From JAWLHU01 sp049324875 (GTDB lineage: Bacteria; Bacillota; Sulfobacillia; Symbiobacteriales; Symbiobacteriaceae), in the NCBI GenBank assembly GCA_049324875.1, contig JBMONC010000059.1:1-64000 (forward strand): 64,000 nucleotides of DNA, read 5' to 3'. Positions within the stretch are counted from its first letter, which is position 1. The number at the start of each line of letters is the position of its first letter. Positions 23,253-31,166 of the stretch are shown one piece after another. The notes beneath the pieces were generated by a model. The model ran no database searches. It was not told the origin of the DNA and saw only the letters and a program-made list of their open reading frames with translations. The translations under genes and the position numbers were made by a program.

Positions 23253-24035
23253 TCAGGCACGCTCCGCCGCGCCCACGGTCAGGAACCCGGCTTCCTCGGC
23301 CTCCCGCTCCGCCGGGCGTTCGCCCGTCAGGATCTCCCGCATGGCCACGGTCAGGTAGAGCGAGGCCGGCAGGGAGAGGAGCGCCATGGGCAGCAGCATC
23401 AGGATGCGGTAGATCGTCTCCGAGCCCAGCAGAAACGAGGCGGCCAGGAGCAGGAGCCCGTACCCCAGCGCGAAGCGCTGCATCCGCCTGGCGGCCTCCA
23501 CCTGGCGGTCCGGCAGCCCCCGGGCTGCACCCCGGGCGGCCAGCGCCCCGAAGTAGAGCGCCATGGCGCCGAACTCGGCGGCCGCCAGGAGCCGGCCCAG
23601 AAGGCGGGGCGTCTCCCACCAGCTCCACAGGTCGACGGGGCCGGCCAGCCCCAGGGCGGAGGCCGGCCAGAACAGATCGACCGGCGTGAACCAGAAGAGC
23701 AGGTCCAGCAGGATGTGCAGGCCGACCCCCAGCCCGGCGCCCCAGCCCCAGAGCCGGATCGCCCGGTCTCGAAGCAGGAGGGAGAGGGCGAGGCTGACCA
23801 GCCAGACCACCCCCACCGCAAAGAGGCTGTGGCTGAAGCTCCGGTGGAGGAGCAGGGCCAGCTCCGGGTCGAGGGGCAGGGCGGCAGCCACGGGGATCAC
23901 ATCCAGGTCCGGGGCGATGGAGCCCACCAGAAACCCCAGCGCCATGCTCCCGGCGTTGGGGTCCGGGTTGAAGCGGCGCCGGATCTGTTCACCCAGGACC
24001 AGTCCCACCAGCGCATGGATCCCCACCTGCGCCAT
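23253..24035 (-). CDS. YdjM/DUF457-family membrane metal-dependent hydrolase
   Basis: This 260-residue integral membrane protein of the YdjM (LexA-regulated in enterobacteria) family has an uncharacterised but probably metal-dependent hydrolase fold. Conserved polar residues sit in or beside helices: IHALVG, SIAPDLDVIP, HRSFSHSL and HILLDLLF, giving the His/Asp set typical of the family. The C-terminal half adds several hydrophobic helices and a charged tail. The molecular substrate is unknown. It is a single gene between terminators. Confidence 0.8.
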   Translation of the reverse strand: MAQVGIHALVGLVLGEQIRRRFNPDPNAGSMALGFLVGSIAPDLDVIPVAAALPLDPELALLLHRSFSHSLFAVGVVWLVSLALSLLLRDRAIRLWGWGAGLGVGLHILLDLLFWFTPVDLFWPASALGLAGPVDLWSWWETPRLLGRLLAAAEFGAMALYFGALAARGAARGLPDRQVEAARRMQRFALGYGLLLLAASFLLGSETIYRILMLLPMALLSLPASLYLTVAMREILTGERPAEREAEEAGFLTVGAAERA

Positions 24036-24110
24036 GCCGTCCCTTCCCCCCAGTGGATTACCAGATCGGCAACCTTATCACGAACGGAAAGTTGGTGATT
24101 GCTCATTATC

Positions 24111-24119
24111 AGTATACCA
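24111..24119 (-). promoter_or_regulatory. Extended -10 promoter for YdjM-like gene
   Basis: On the minus strand TGGTATACT gives an extended -10 (TG-N-TATACT) in an AT-rich stretch about 75 bp before the start at 24035. No good -35 is seen, as is common for extended -10 promoters. Confidence 0.4.
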
Positions 24120-24151
24120 GGAATATACTTCCTTAGCTATCCCTTTCAGGC

Positions 24152-24194
24152 AAGAAAAAATAGGCGCCCGGGCCGCCGAAGCGGTCCGAGCGCC
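24152..24194 (-). terminator. Strong intrinsic terminator after alpha/beta hydrolase
   Basis: On the minus strand a GC-rich stem (GGCGC and GGACCGC arms) with a TTCG loop is followed by TATTTTTTCTT. It ends the KAS III/hydrolase operon. Confidence 0.88.
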
Positions 24195-24246
24195 TGGGAA
24201 ATCAAGGGGGACCTGACCCGATGGCCCGGGCCTCCCTCCACAAAGG

Positions 24247-25277
24247 TCAGTGAGGGAGCGCCTCCCGCAGGAAGGCGGAGGCGGCCTCTTTAAAGCGGGC
24301 GGTCTGCTCCAGGAACATGGCATGGCCGGCCTGCTCCAGCATCAGGAGCCGGCTGCCGGCGATGCGGCGCTGCAGCTCGTGGCTGTACGGGAGCGGGGTG
24401 AGCACATCCTCGTCGCCCACCATGATCAGGGTGGGGCAGGCGATGTTCGGCAGGATCTCCAGCACATCGTGGTGCATGGCGCCCTCGATCAGGTTGGCGG
24501 CGGCGTGGACGGGGATGGCGGAGCCCTTCTCCCGCCAGGGCTTCAGCGCCTCGTAGGAGCGGTTGAGGAAGGAGGCGCCCCAGATCCAGGCGAGGGAGAC
24601 GTCGAAGCGGACCGGCGGGCCCCCGGCGGCCATGGCCGAGAGCCAGGACTGCAGCTTCACCTGCATGGCCACATCGGCCCGGCCGTAGGCGTTGGCCAGG
24701 ACCAGCGCCGCCGCCCGGTGCGGGTGGAGGGCGGCGAAGCGCATGGCGATCAGAGCGCCGTTAGAAACCCCCAGCAGCGCCGCCCGCTCCACGCCCAGCC
24801 CGTCCAGCAGGGCCGTCAGGTCCGCGGTGTGCTGCTCGGTCCGGTACGGCCCCGCCTCGGGCTTCTCCGACCCGCCCTGCCCCCGGCAGTCATAGGTCAG
24901 CACCCGGAAGTGGTCGATGTAGGCGTCGAGGTGGCCCGCCCAGCTGGTCAGGTCGGTCAGCAGGCCGTTGATCAGCACCAGAACGGGCCCATCCTCCCGC
25001 CCCTGCCACTGGTAGTGGAGGTTGATTCCGTTCACAGGCATCNNNNNNNNNNNNNNNNNNNNNNNNNNNNNNNNNNNNNNNNNNNNNNNNNNNNNNNNNN
25101 NNNNNNNNNNNNNNNNNNNNNNNNNNNNNNNNNNNNNNNNNNGATGTAGGCGTCGAGGTGGCCCGCCCAGCTGGTCAGGTCGGTCAGCAGGCCGTTGATC
25201 AGCACCAGAACGGGCCCATCCTCCCGCCCCTGCCACTGGTAGTGGAGGTTGATTCCGTTCACAGGCATCGTCGGCAT
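24247..25277 (-). CDS. Alpha/beta hydrolase, split by assembly gap
   Basis: This is an alpha/beta-hydrolase-fold enzyme of unknown substrate. The nucleophile elbow is GVSNGA (Ser96 in the rebuilt protein), the acid lies in VGDEDVLTP and the His in QAGHAMFLE. A gap of 100 N (25043-25142) with identical 127-bp flanks (24916-25042 and 25143-25269) splits the gene. Removing gap and one copy gives 804 bp and a normal 267-residue protein. The start at 25277 has GGGGGAA upstream. It follows the KAS III-like gene by 19 bp, so it may act on that enzyme's thioester or ester product, or as an editing thioesterase. Confidence 0.82.
25043..25142. other. Assembly gap (100 N) with 127-bp duplicated flanks
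   Basis: The structure is the same as the gap at 21074: 100 N between two identical 127-bp sequences. It is an unmerged contig overlap rather than real DNA. Confidence 0.9.
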
Positions 25278-25296
25278 CGCCGGTTCCCCCCATCCG

Positions 25297-26316
25297 TCAT
25301 CCCCACTGGATCACCGAGGCGGTGAAGGCGTACCCCGTGCCGGCGCCCAGCAGGAGCACCCGGTCCCCCGGCTTCACCCTCCCCTCCTCCAGCCCCAGCT
25401 TCAGGCAGAGGTAGGGATCGGTGTGGCCCAGGTGGCCGTAATCCTGCAGGTAGACCGCCTGCTCGGGGCGCAGCCCCAGCGCCGCCACGATCGCATCGTG
25501 GGCCGACCGCTTGACATGGACCATGCCGAAGAAGTCGATATCCGCCCGGGTGAGGCCGCTCTCCGCCAGGGCGATGTCGCAGGCCCGCAGGAAGGCGGGC
25601 ATGGAGCGCTCGGCCAGATCCTTCTTCATCCGCTCCGGGTCGGTCACCACCAGCTGCCAGGCCTTCTGCTCCACCGCCTCATGGGTGACCGGCACCCTGG
25701 TGCCGCCCAGCAGCGGGAGCACATCGTCGGCGAAGACCGGCTCGGTGTGGATCCCCGAGCCGAGGATCCGGTTGCGGGTGGATCCCCGCTTCAGGATGGC
25801 CGCATGACCGGATGGCCCCATGTCGAACATGAAGCTGGAGTGGGGGTCGTCATAGTTGACCATGTAGGCGTTGGTGTTCCCGCCGGCGATCAGCACCGTC
25901 TTCAGGTCGGGGTTGACCTGCATCAGGTCCTTGGCCACCTTCCAGGCTAGAGAGGTGGCGGCGCAGCGGTAGGGCAGGTCGAAGGCCCAGCAGCGGTCGG
26001 CGCCCAGCTCCTTCTGGATCTTGATCGCCCCGGTCCAGCAGATGTACTCCTTGTACTCCTCGCCGGGGTAGATGATCAGGTCGATCTCGTCGGGCCGGAT
26101 GCCCGTCCGGTCCAGGAGCCGCTGCGCCGCCCGGGTGGCCATGGCCACGCAGTGGTCCTCCGGGCCGCCCACCGGCTTGCGGCTGATGCCGAACTTCTCC
26201 CGGATCACCCGCTCGGGGATGCCGGTGCGTGCCGCCAGTTCCTCGGCGGTGATGAACCGCTCGGGGACGTATACCTCAAAGTCCAGAAGCCCCACCGGAA
26301 CCAGTTCGATGGCCAT
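25297..26316 (-). CDS. KAS III-like thiolase-fold enzyme, copy 1
   Basis: This is a 339-residue 3-oxoacyl-ACP synthase III-like protein. The nucleophile is Cys118 (DLPYRCAA). His267 in VHVKRS occupies the place of the active-site His of FabH. The usual Asn (in GNTSA) is replaced by His295 in YGHLGHTD, so the triad reads Cys-His-His. A Glu pair (GEEYKEY, 86-87) lies near where HMG-CoA synthase and OleA carry their catalytic Glu. AGGGGGG precedes the ATG. A close paralogue is at 41847-42869. It probably condenses acyl-thioesters outside the core FabH role; the product is unknown. Confidence 0.82.
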   Translation of the reverse strand: MAIELVPVGLLDFEVYVPERFITAEELAARTGIPERVIREKFGISRKPVGGPEDHCVAMATRAAQRLLDRTGIRPDEIDLIIYPGEEYKEYICWTGAIKIQKELGADRCWAFDLPYRCAATSLAWKVAKDLMQVNPDLKTVLIAGGNTNAYMVNYDDPHSSFMFDMGPSGHAAILKRGSTRNRILGSGIHTEPVFADDVLPLLGGTRVPVTHEAVEQKAWQLVVTDPERMKKDLAERSMPAFLRACDIALAESGLTRADIDFFGMVHVKRSAHDAIVAALGLRPEQAVYLQDYGHLGHTDPYLCLKLGLEEGRVKPGDRVLLLGAGTGYAFTASVIQWG

Positions 26317-26355
26317 GGGAACAGCCCCCCTGTGCCGGAAGATTCCGACCCTACT

Positions 26356-26493
26356 CTAGCCTGAGGGGGTAACAGGGGGGTAACAGGGCCGGTCGGGCCT
26401 ACTCGACCGGGCTGAACGGGGTGAGCAGCCGGCGGCGGGCCGGTTCGGCTCGATCTCAGTGGCCGCATGGCGAACCAGGTAGATCACGATCAC
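26356..26493 (-). pseudogene. Histidine phosphatase remnant
   Basis: A GTG overlapping the stop of the regulator gene (GTGA) opens a 45-codon frame. It begins MIVIYLVRHAATEIEPNRPA, the N-terminal strand and RHG-type catalytic motif of the histidine phosphatase (phosphoglycerate mutase-like) superfamily, normally about 200 residues. After residue 21 the similarity stops and the frame runs through low-complexity codons to a stop. In another frame the same DNA reads LTPFSPVE and then stops. The rest of the gene is gone, so this is a fossil still coupled to its former operon partner. Confidence 0.7.
26365..26386. promoter_or_regulatory. Perfect 11-bp tandem repeat before KAS III gene
   Basis: GGGGGTAACAG occurs twice in direct succession (26365-26375, 26376-26386), about 50-70 bp before the KAS III-like start. 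On the minus strand it reads TGTTACC-N4-TGTTACC, the same geometry as the site before the liv operon. It lies within the decayed phosphatase frame. Confidence 0.5.
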
Positions 26494-29400
26494 AACCCCT
26501 TGATCGATTCCCTCAGCAGCGCCACGGTCTCCTGGGAGGGGCGGACGCCCAGCGACTCCTGGAGGACCGTCTTGCACCGCTGGTAGACCTGCACGGCCCG
26601 GGCCTTCTCCCCGGCGCGGGCGTGGCAGAGGATCATCATCCGGTAGGCGTTCTCCCAGCAGTTGTCCCGGGCCAGCAGCTGGTCGCAGAGCGCCAGGCAC
26701 TCCGGCCACCGGCCCCGGTTCAGATGGATCTGCGCCAGGGCATCGGTCGCCTCCAGGTAAAGCCGGCGGAGCCGCTCCCGCTCGGCGATCGCCCACTCAT
26801 CGTAGAGGGCGTCCTCAAGGAAGTCGCCCCGGTAGAGGGCGAGCGCCTGCTCCAGACGCTCCTCGGCGTGCTCCTCCTGCCCGGCGCGGGCGTAGGCCAA
26901 CCCCCGGTTGGCCAGCACAGCAAACCGGTCGGCATCCACCTGGAGGCTCTCCACATCGATCAGGCCGTACCGGTCGCCGGAGCGGACCACGAAGTAGGCG
27001 GTCTCCTCCGGCCGCTGCGGCTCCAGGATTGTGTTCAGGGTGGAGAGGGTCACCTTCAGGTTCTTGGCCCCCAACTCCCTGGTCTTCTCCGGCCAGAGCA
27101 CCTCCACCAGGTAGTCCCGGGAAAGGTACTGTCCCCGGCGGGAGAGCATGATCTGGAAGAGCCGCTTCGCCTTGTCCCGGGTCCACTCCTGCGGGGTGAT
27201 CGGCTCCTGCCCCCGCCAGACGCCGAACTCGCCCAGGGTGCGGACCCCGAGGGTGAAGCCGGGGTGGTAGGTCCCGGGCGGGGCGCCCAGGTCGACCCCC
27301 GCCTCCTCCCGGCAGGCGATCAGGAAGCGCTTCAGCTCCCCCAGGTCCCGCGGGCTCCAGATGTGCTTGCGCTGGAGCAGGTAGCCGTAGGGGCGGGCCC
27401 GGAGCAGCCCCGCCAGCTCCCGGGCGGTGGCGCGGAAGAGCTCCTGCTCCCCCATCCGCCAGGCGGTCATCGCTTCCCAGATCAGCGCCACCGCCTGTCC
27501 GGCCTCGTCGCCCACCTGCTTCAGCATCAGCCGGGTCGAGCGGAGCGACTCCAGGGCGTCCGGGTGGTCGCCGTGGACGTAGAGCCCCACGCCCCGGGCC
27601 AACCGGACCATCGCCGCCAGCCAGAGGTCGCTGGCCTCCATGCAGATGGCGATCCCCGAGTCGGCGTAGAGCCGGCAGTTCTCCTCATCCCCCAGGTAGG
27701 CGTAGGCCAGGGTCAGCCCCCAGTGGGGCTCGCCCTTCCCCCGGGGGATCCGCACGTTGTCCGACAGGCGGGCCGCCTCGGTGTAATAGGCCACCGCCCG
27801 CTCCAGGTCGCCGTCCACCAGGTGGGCGTGGCCCAGGCGGGAGTTGGCCACCGACTCGGTGAAGCGGGAGCCCACCCGCTGGGAGGTGAGCAGCACCTCC
27901 CGGGCCAGCTCCATCGACTCCTGGTTGCGGCGCCCCTGCAGGTTGTAGAGCAGGGAGAGGACCAGCCGCAGCTCCCGGTGAGCCTTGGGCAGCTCATCCT
28001 GGACGAAGTCGGGGTTGGCCAGCCGCTCCTCCACGAAGGCGACCGCCTCGGTGTACCGCCCTTGCCGGAGCAGCAGGCGGGCCTCCACCAGGGCGCCGGT
28101 CTCCGCCGCCTTCGCCTTCTGCCGCTCGACGATCTGCCGGGCCTGCTCCAGACGGCCCAGGTTCAGCTTGTTCTCGGCGATCAGGGCCAGCAGCGGGCCG
28201 GTCTCCACCCCCAGCTCTTCCTTGATTGCCAGGGCCCGCTGGAGCAGGGGCTCCGCCCGGGAGGGCTGGACCGTGTCCAGGAAGACCAGCGCCTTGCGCA
28301 TCAGCACCTCGGCCAGGCCATTCCGATCCTCCAGGGTGCGGTAGAGCCGCTCCGCCTCCTCGTAGACCGAGAGCGCCTCGTGGAAGGCGCTGAGCGAGCG
28401 CTTGATGTCGCCCCGCAGCAGGTAGACCCCGGGGTGGAGGGCGCAGACATCCCGAGGCAGGCCGTCCAGCCACTGGAGCACCGTCTGGAAGCGGGTCTGC
28501 CGGATCATCGCCGGCGCCAGCTCCTGGATCAGACGGGCCGCCTCCTCGTAGGCGCCGCCCTCCAGCATGTACTCCACCGCCTCCTCCCGCATCCCCTCCT
28601 CCAGACAGTAGGCCGCCGCCTTCCGGCGCAGGGAGGAGAGGTCGACCCCCTCCTGCTCCGCCTGGAAGAGCAGGAAGTCCCGGAAGAGCCGGTGGAAGCC
28701 GTAGTTCCCCCGCCCGAAGTCCTGCAGCAGCACCCCCCGCTGCATCGCCTCGGAGAGGTACCGCCGGGCCTCCGGCCCGAAGAGGGCGGTGCAGAAGGAC
28801 TCGGTCAGGGTGTGGACCACCGAGGCGCGGAGGATGAACTCCCGCAGCTCCTGCGGCAGCCGCTCCAGCACATCGGCCGCCAGGAAGGAGAAGAGGTCGC
28901 CGGCGCTGACCCGCAGGTCAGCTGTCACCGTCTCCAGCGGCTCACTCTCGCCCACCGCAGCGGCGATCATCTCCACGGCGATGGGCCAGCCCTCCGTCAC
29001 CTCCCGGATCAGCGCCGCCTCCCGGCGGGTCAGCCTCCGGTCCCGGCGCCGCCGCATGAACTTGCTGATCTCCCGCTCATCCAGCGCCAGGTCCTCCTCG
29101 TCGATCATCAGCACCCGCCCCTTCAGCTTCCACTCGCTCAGGGGCAGGAAGGTGAAGGGGTGGCGGGAGGTGAGCACCGCCCTCAGGTTGGGCGGGGCAT
29201 GGCGCAGCAGGTACTCCAGGGCCCGGTAGACCTCGGTCTGCCCCTGGACCAGGTGGCAGTCCTCAATGACCAGCCAGACCTCTTCGCCCTCCAGGGCGTG
29301 GATCCCGTTGATCCAGGCGTTCAGGATGTACCGCCAGGAGCGGCCCAGCTCCTCGCTCTCCTCCAACATGCGGGCCGCATCGGACAGCAGGGCGGGGCGC

Positions 29401-29678
29401 CGGGCCCGCACGGCCTGGATCAGCCCCTCCAGGAAGACCCGCAGCTCCGCATCCTCCTCGGTCAGGGTAAGCCAGAAGAAGGGGAGACCGGCGCGGGCCA
29501 CGTAGGCGCTCAGCATGGTCGACTTGCCATAGCCGGCCCCCGCCCGCACCAGGATCACCCCGTGCCGCTCCGCCTGCTCCATCTTCCGGAGAAAGCTCTC
29601 CACCCAGACCACGTCCTGAGCCGTCGCCGGCGGGACGAACTTGGTGGAGAGCAGAAAGTTATCCTTCACCCGTCTCAC
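26490..29678 (-). CDS. MalT-like ATPase / SARP (BTAD) transcription regulator
   Basis: This is a 1062-residue hybrid regulator. The N-terminus is a STAND-type ATPase like MalT, with P-loop GAGYGKST (47-54) and a VIEDCH Walker B-like strand. A long helical TPR-like region follows (about 330-800). From about 812 on there is a winged-helix domain (TLGEFGVWRGQ...DKAKRLFQIML) and a bacterial transcriptional activator domain with YRGDFLEDALYDEWA and ENAYRMMILCHARAG. Such proteins activate promoters when a ligand triggers ATP-dependent oligomerisation. The start is GTG at 29678. Its stop overlaps the phosphatase remnant. Ligand and targets are unknown; the neighbouring KAS III/hydrolase operon is a candidate. 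Confidence 0.88.
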   Translation of the reverse strand: MRRVKDNFLLSTKFVPPATAQDVVWVESFLRKMEQAERHGVILVRAGAGYGKSTMLSAYVARAGLPFFWLTLTEEDAELRVFLEGLIQAVRARRPALLSDAARMLEESEELGRSWRYILNAWINGIHALEGEEVWLVIEDCHLVQGQTEVYRALEYLLRHAPPNLRAVLTSRHPFTFLPLSEWKLKGRVLMIDEEDLALDEREISKFMRRRRDRRLTRREAALIREVTEGWPIAVEMIAAAVGESEPLETVTADLRVSAGDLFSFLAADVLERLPQELREFILRASVVHTLTESFCTALFGPEARRYLSEAMQRGVLLQDFGRGNYGFHRLFRDFLLFQAEQEGVDLSSLRRKAAAYCLEEGMREEAVEYMLEGGAYEEAARLIQELAPAMIRQTRFQTVLQWLDGLPRDVCALHPGVYLLRGDIKRSLSAFHEALSVYEEAERLYRTLEDRNGLAEVLMRKALVFLDTVQPSRAEPLLQRALAIKEELGVETGPLLALIAENKLNLGRLEQARQIVERQKAKAAETGALVEARLLLRQGRYTEAVAFVEERLANPDFVQDELPKAHRELRLVLSLLYNLQGRRNQESMELAREVLLTSQRVGSRFTESVANSRLGHAHLVDGDLERAVAYYTEAARLSDNVRIPRGKGEPHWGLTLAYAYLGDEENCRLYADSGIAICMEASDLWLAAMVRLARGVGLYVHGDHPDALESLRSTRLMLKQVGDEAGQAVALIWEAMTAWRMGEQELFRATARELAGLLRARPYGYLLQRKHIWSPRDLGELKRFLIACREEAGVDLGAPPGTYHPGFTLGVRTLGEFGVWRGQEPITPQEWTRDKAKRLFQIMLSRRGQYLSRDYLVEVLWPEKTRELGAKNLKVTLSTLNTILEPQRPEETAYFVVRSGDRYGLIDVESLQVDADRFAVLANRGLAYARAGQEEHAEERLEQALALYRGDFLEDALYDEWAIAERERLRRLYLEATDALAQIHLNRGRWPECLALCDQLLARDNCWENAYRMMILCHARAGEKARAVQVYQRCKTVLQESLGVRPSQETVALLRESIKGL

Positions 29679-29790
29679 TTCCCGAAGGTGTTTTCACCAT
29701 GATCGGTAGTTCGACCGGATGATCATCTGTGCCTTCTTTGGCGGGGCAAAAAGCGGGGCTCAGCGGACCTTCCTCCCCCTGGTAATCTGC

Positions 29791-29817
29791 CCGGGCGCCC
29801 CGTTCGGGGACGCCCGG
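29791..29817 (-). terminator. Terminator after the liv/CoA-transferase operon
   Basis: CCGGGCG pairs with CGCCCGG and CCCC with GGGG, with one bulged A and a GTTC loop, 18 bp past the stop. The U-tract is poor. Confidence 0.55.
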
Positions 29818-29834
29818 TCCGCTCTCGACCTTTC

Positions 29835-31145
29835 CTATGGCAGCCAGCCGTACCGCTCCGCCTCCTCCTTCAGCTGATCCCGGAAGTTGGGATGGGCAAT
29901 CCGGATCAGCGCCGCCGCCCGCTCGTGCACCGAGCGCCCCCGCAGGTGGGCCACCCCGTACTCCGTCACCACGTAGTCCACCTCGTTCCGGGTCATGGTC
30001 ACCACCGAGCCGGGCGCCAGGATCGGGACGATGGTCGAGACCGTCCCACCCTTGGCGGTGGAGCGGAGGCAGAGGATCCCCTTCCCGCCGGGGCTCATGT
30101 AGGCGCCCACGTGGGTGTCCCGCTGCCCGCCCGTGCCCGAATACTGCATCGGGCCGATCGACTCCGAGCAGACCTGCCCGGTCAGATCGATCGAGATCGC
30201 GGTGTTGATCGAGGTCATCTTGTAATTCTGCGCCAGAACCCAGGGGTCGTTGGTGTAGTTCCCGTCCCGGATCTCCACCGCCGGGTTGTTGTCCAGCCAG
30301 TCATAGAGCCGCCTGGAGCCCGCCGCGAAGCAGCCGATGGTCTTTCCCCGGTTGATCGTCTTGCGGCTGTTGGTCACCACCCCCGCCTCGTACAGGTCGT
30401 ACATGGCGTCGACGATCATCTCGGTGTGGATCCCCAGCTCCTTCTTGTGCTTGAGGAAGCCGGCCACCGCATTCGGAATCCCGCCGATGCCCAGCTGGAT
30501 GGTGGCCCCGTCCTCCACCAGGTCGGCCACGTAGCCGGCGATCGCCTCCTCCTCCGGGCCGGGGGCGATGTTCGGCATGTTGAAGATCGGCACGTGGTTC
30601 TCCACGATCCAGTTGACCTGGGAGACATGGAGCGCCGTGTCGCCGAAGGTGCGGGGCGAGTTCTCGTTCACCTCCACCACCACCAGGTCAGCGCTCTTCA
30701 GCACCCACGGCTCGAAGACGGTGGAGAGGGAGAGCGAGAAGTAGCCGTGCTTGTCCATGGGCGAGACGGTGGTGAAGAGGACGTTCAGCGGCGCCACCTC
30801 ATACCGGTCCCGGCCCGCCCGGTGCAGGTTGTTGGGCACCATCGTCGCCCCCTGGTGGCTGGCGTGCGCCTTGCGGGCCACATCGCCGTAAAACCAGGCC
30901 TGGTGCAGGAACCGCCCCTTGTAGGCCGGGTTCCTCACCCACTCGTAGCTCCCCACCAGCAGGGCGGCGAAGACGCTGACGTTCTCCACCCGGTCGGCGA
31001 TGGTGTGCAGGCGGCTGAGCAGTCCGGGCGGTTCCGCCGCCACCATGCCCACGGCGATCCGATCCCCGGACCTGACATGGCTGACCGCCTCATCGAAGGA
31101 GACTAGCTTCTCACGGTACATCTTCTGCCACTTTTCGGTCAGCAT
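29835..31145 (-). CDS. Acetyl-CoA hydrolase / 4-hydroxybutyrate CoA-transferase family
   Basis: This 436-residue family-I-like CoA-transferase moves CoA between acetate (or another acid) and an acyl-CoA through a glutamyl-CoA intermediate. The catalytic Glu is probably Glu242 in LGIHTEMIVDAM, with GIGGIPNAVAGFL before it and GGKGILCLRSTAKGG near the end, as in 4-hydroxybutyrate CoA-transferases. It is 21 bp after livM, so it is the last gene of the ABC importer operon. This suggests that the imported solute, or its breakdown product, is a carboxylic acid activated by CoA transfer. Confidence 0.87.
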   Translation of the reverse strand: MLTEKWQKMYREKLVSFDEAVSHVRSGDRIAVGMVAAEPPGLLSRLHTIADRVENVSVFAALLVGSYEWVRNPAYKGRFLHQAWFYGDVARKAHASHQGATMVPNNLHRAGRDRYEVAPLNVLFTTVSPMDKHGYFSLSLSTVFEPWVLKSADLVVVEVNENSPRTFGDTALHVSQVNWIVENHVPIFNMPNIAPGPEEEAIAGYVADLVEDGATIQLGIGGIPNAVAGFLKHKKELGIHTEMIVDAMYDLYEAGVVTNSRKTINRGKTIGCFAAGSRRLYDWLDNNPAVEIRDGNYTNDPWVLAQNYKMTSINTAISIDLTGQVCSESIGPMQYSGTGGQRDTHVGAYMSPGGKGILCLRSTAKGGTVSTIVPILAPGSVVTMTRNEVDYVVTEYGVAHLRGRSVHERAAALIRIAHPNFRDQLKEEAERYGWLP

Positions 31146-31166
31146 CCCGATCCTCCTCTCCCACCC

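Noticed and set aside
26421..29702. Plus-strand open frame of 1093 codons opposite the MalT/SARP regulator gene
   Set aside because: It is the antisense shadow of a well-supported gene; it lacks a start context, is rich in Pro, Gly, Leu and Gln from high-GC wobble, and has no domain.
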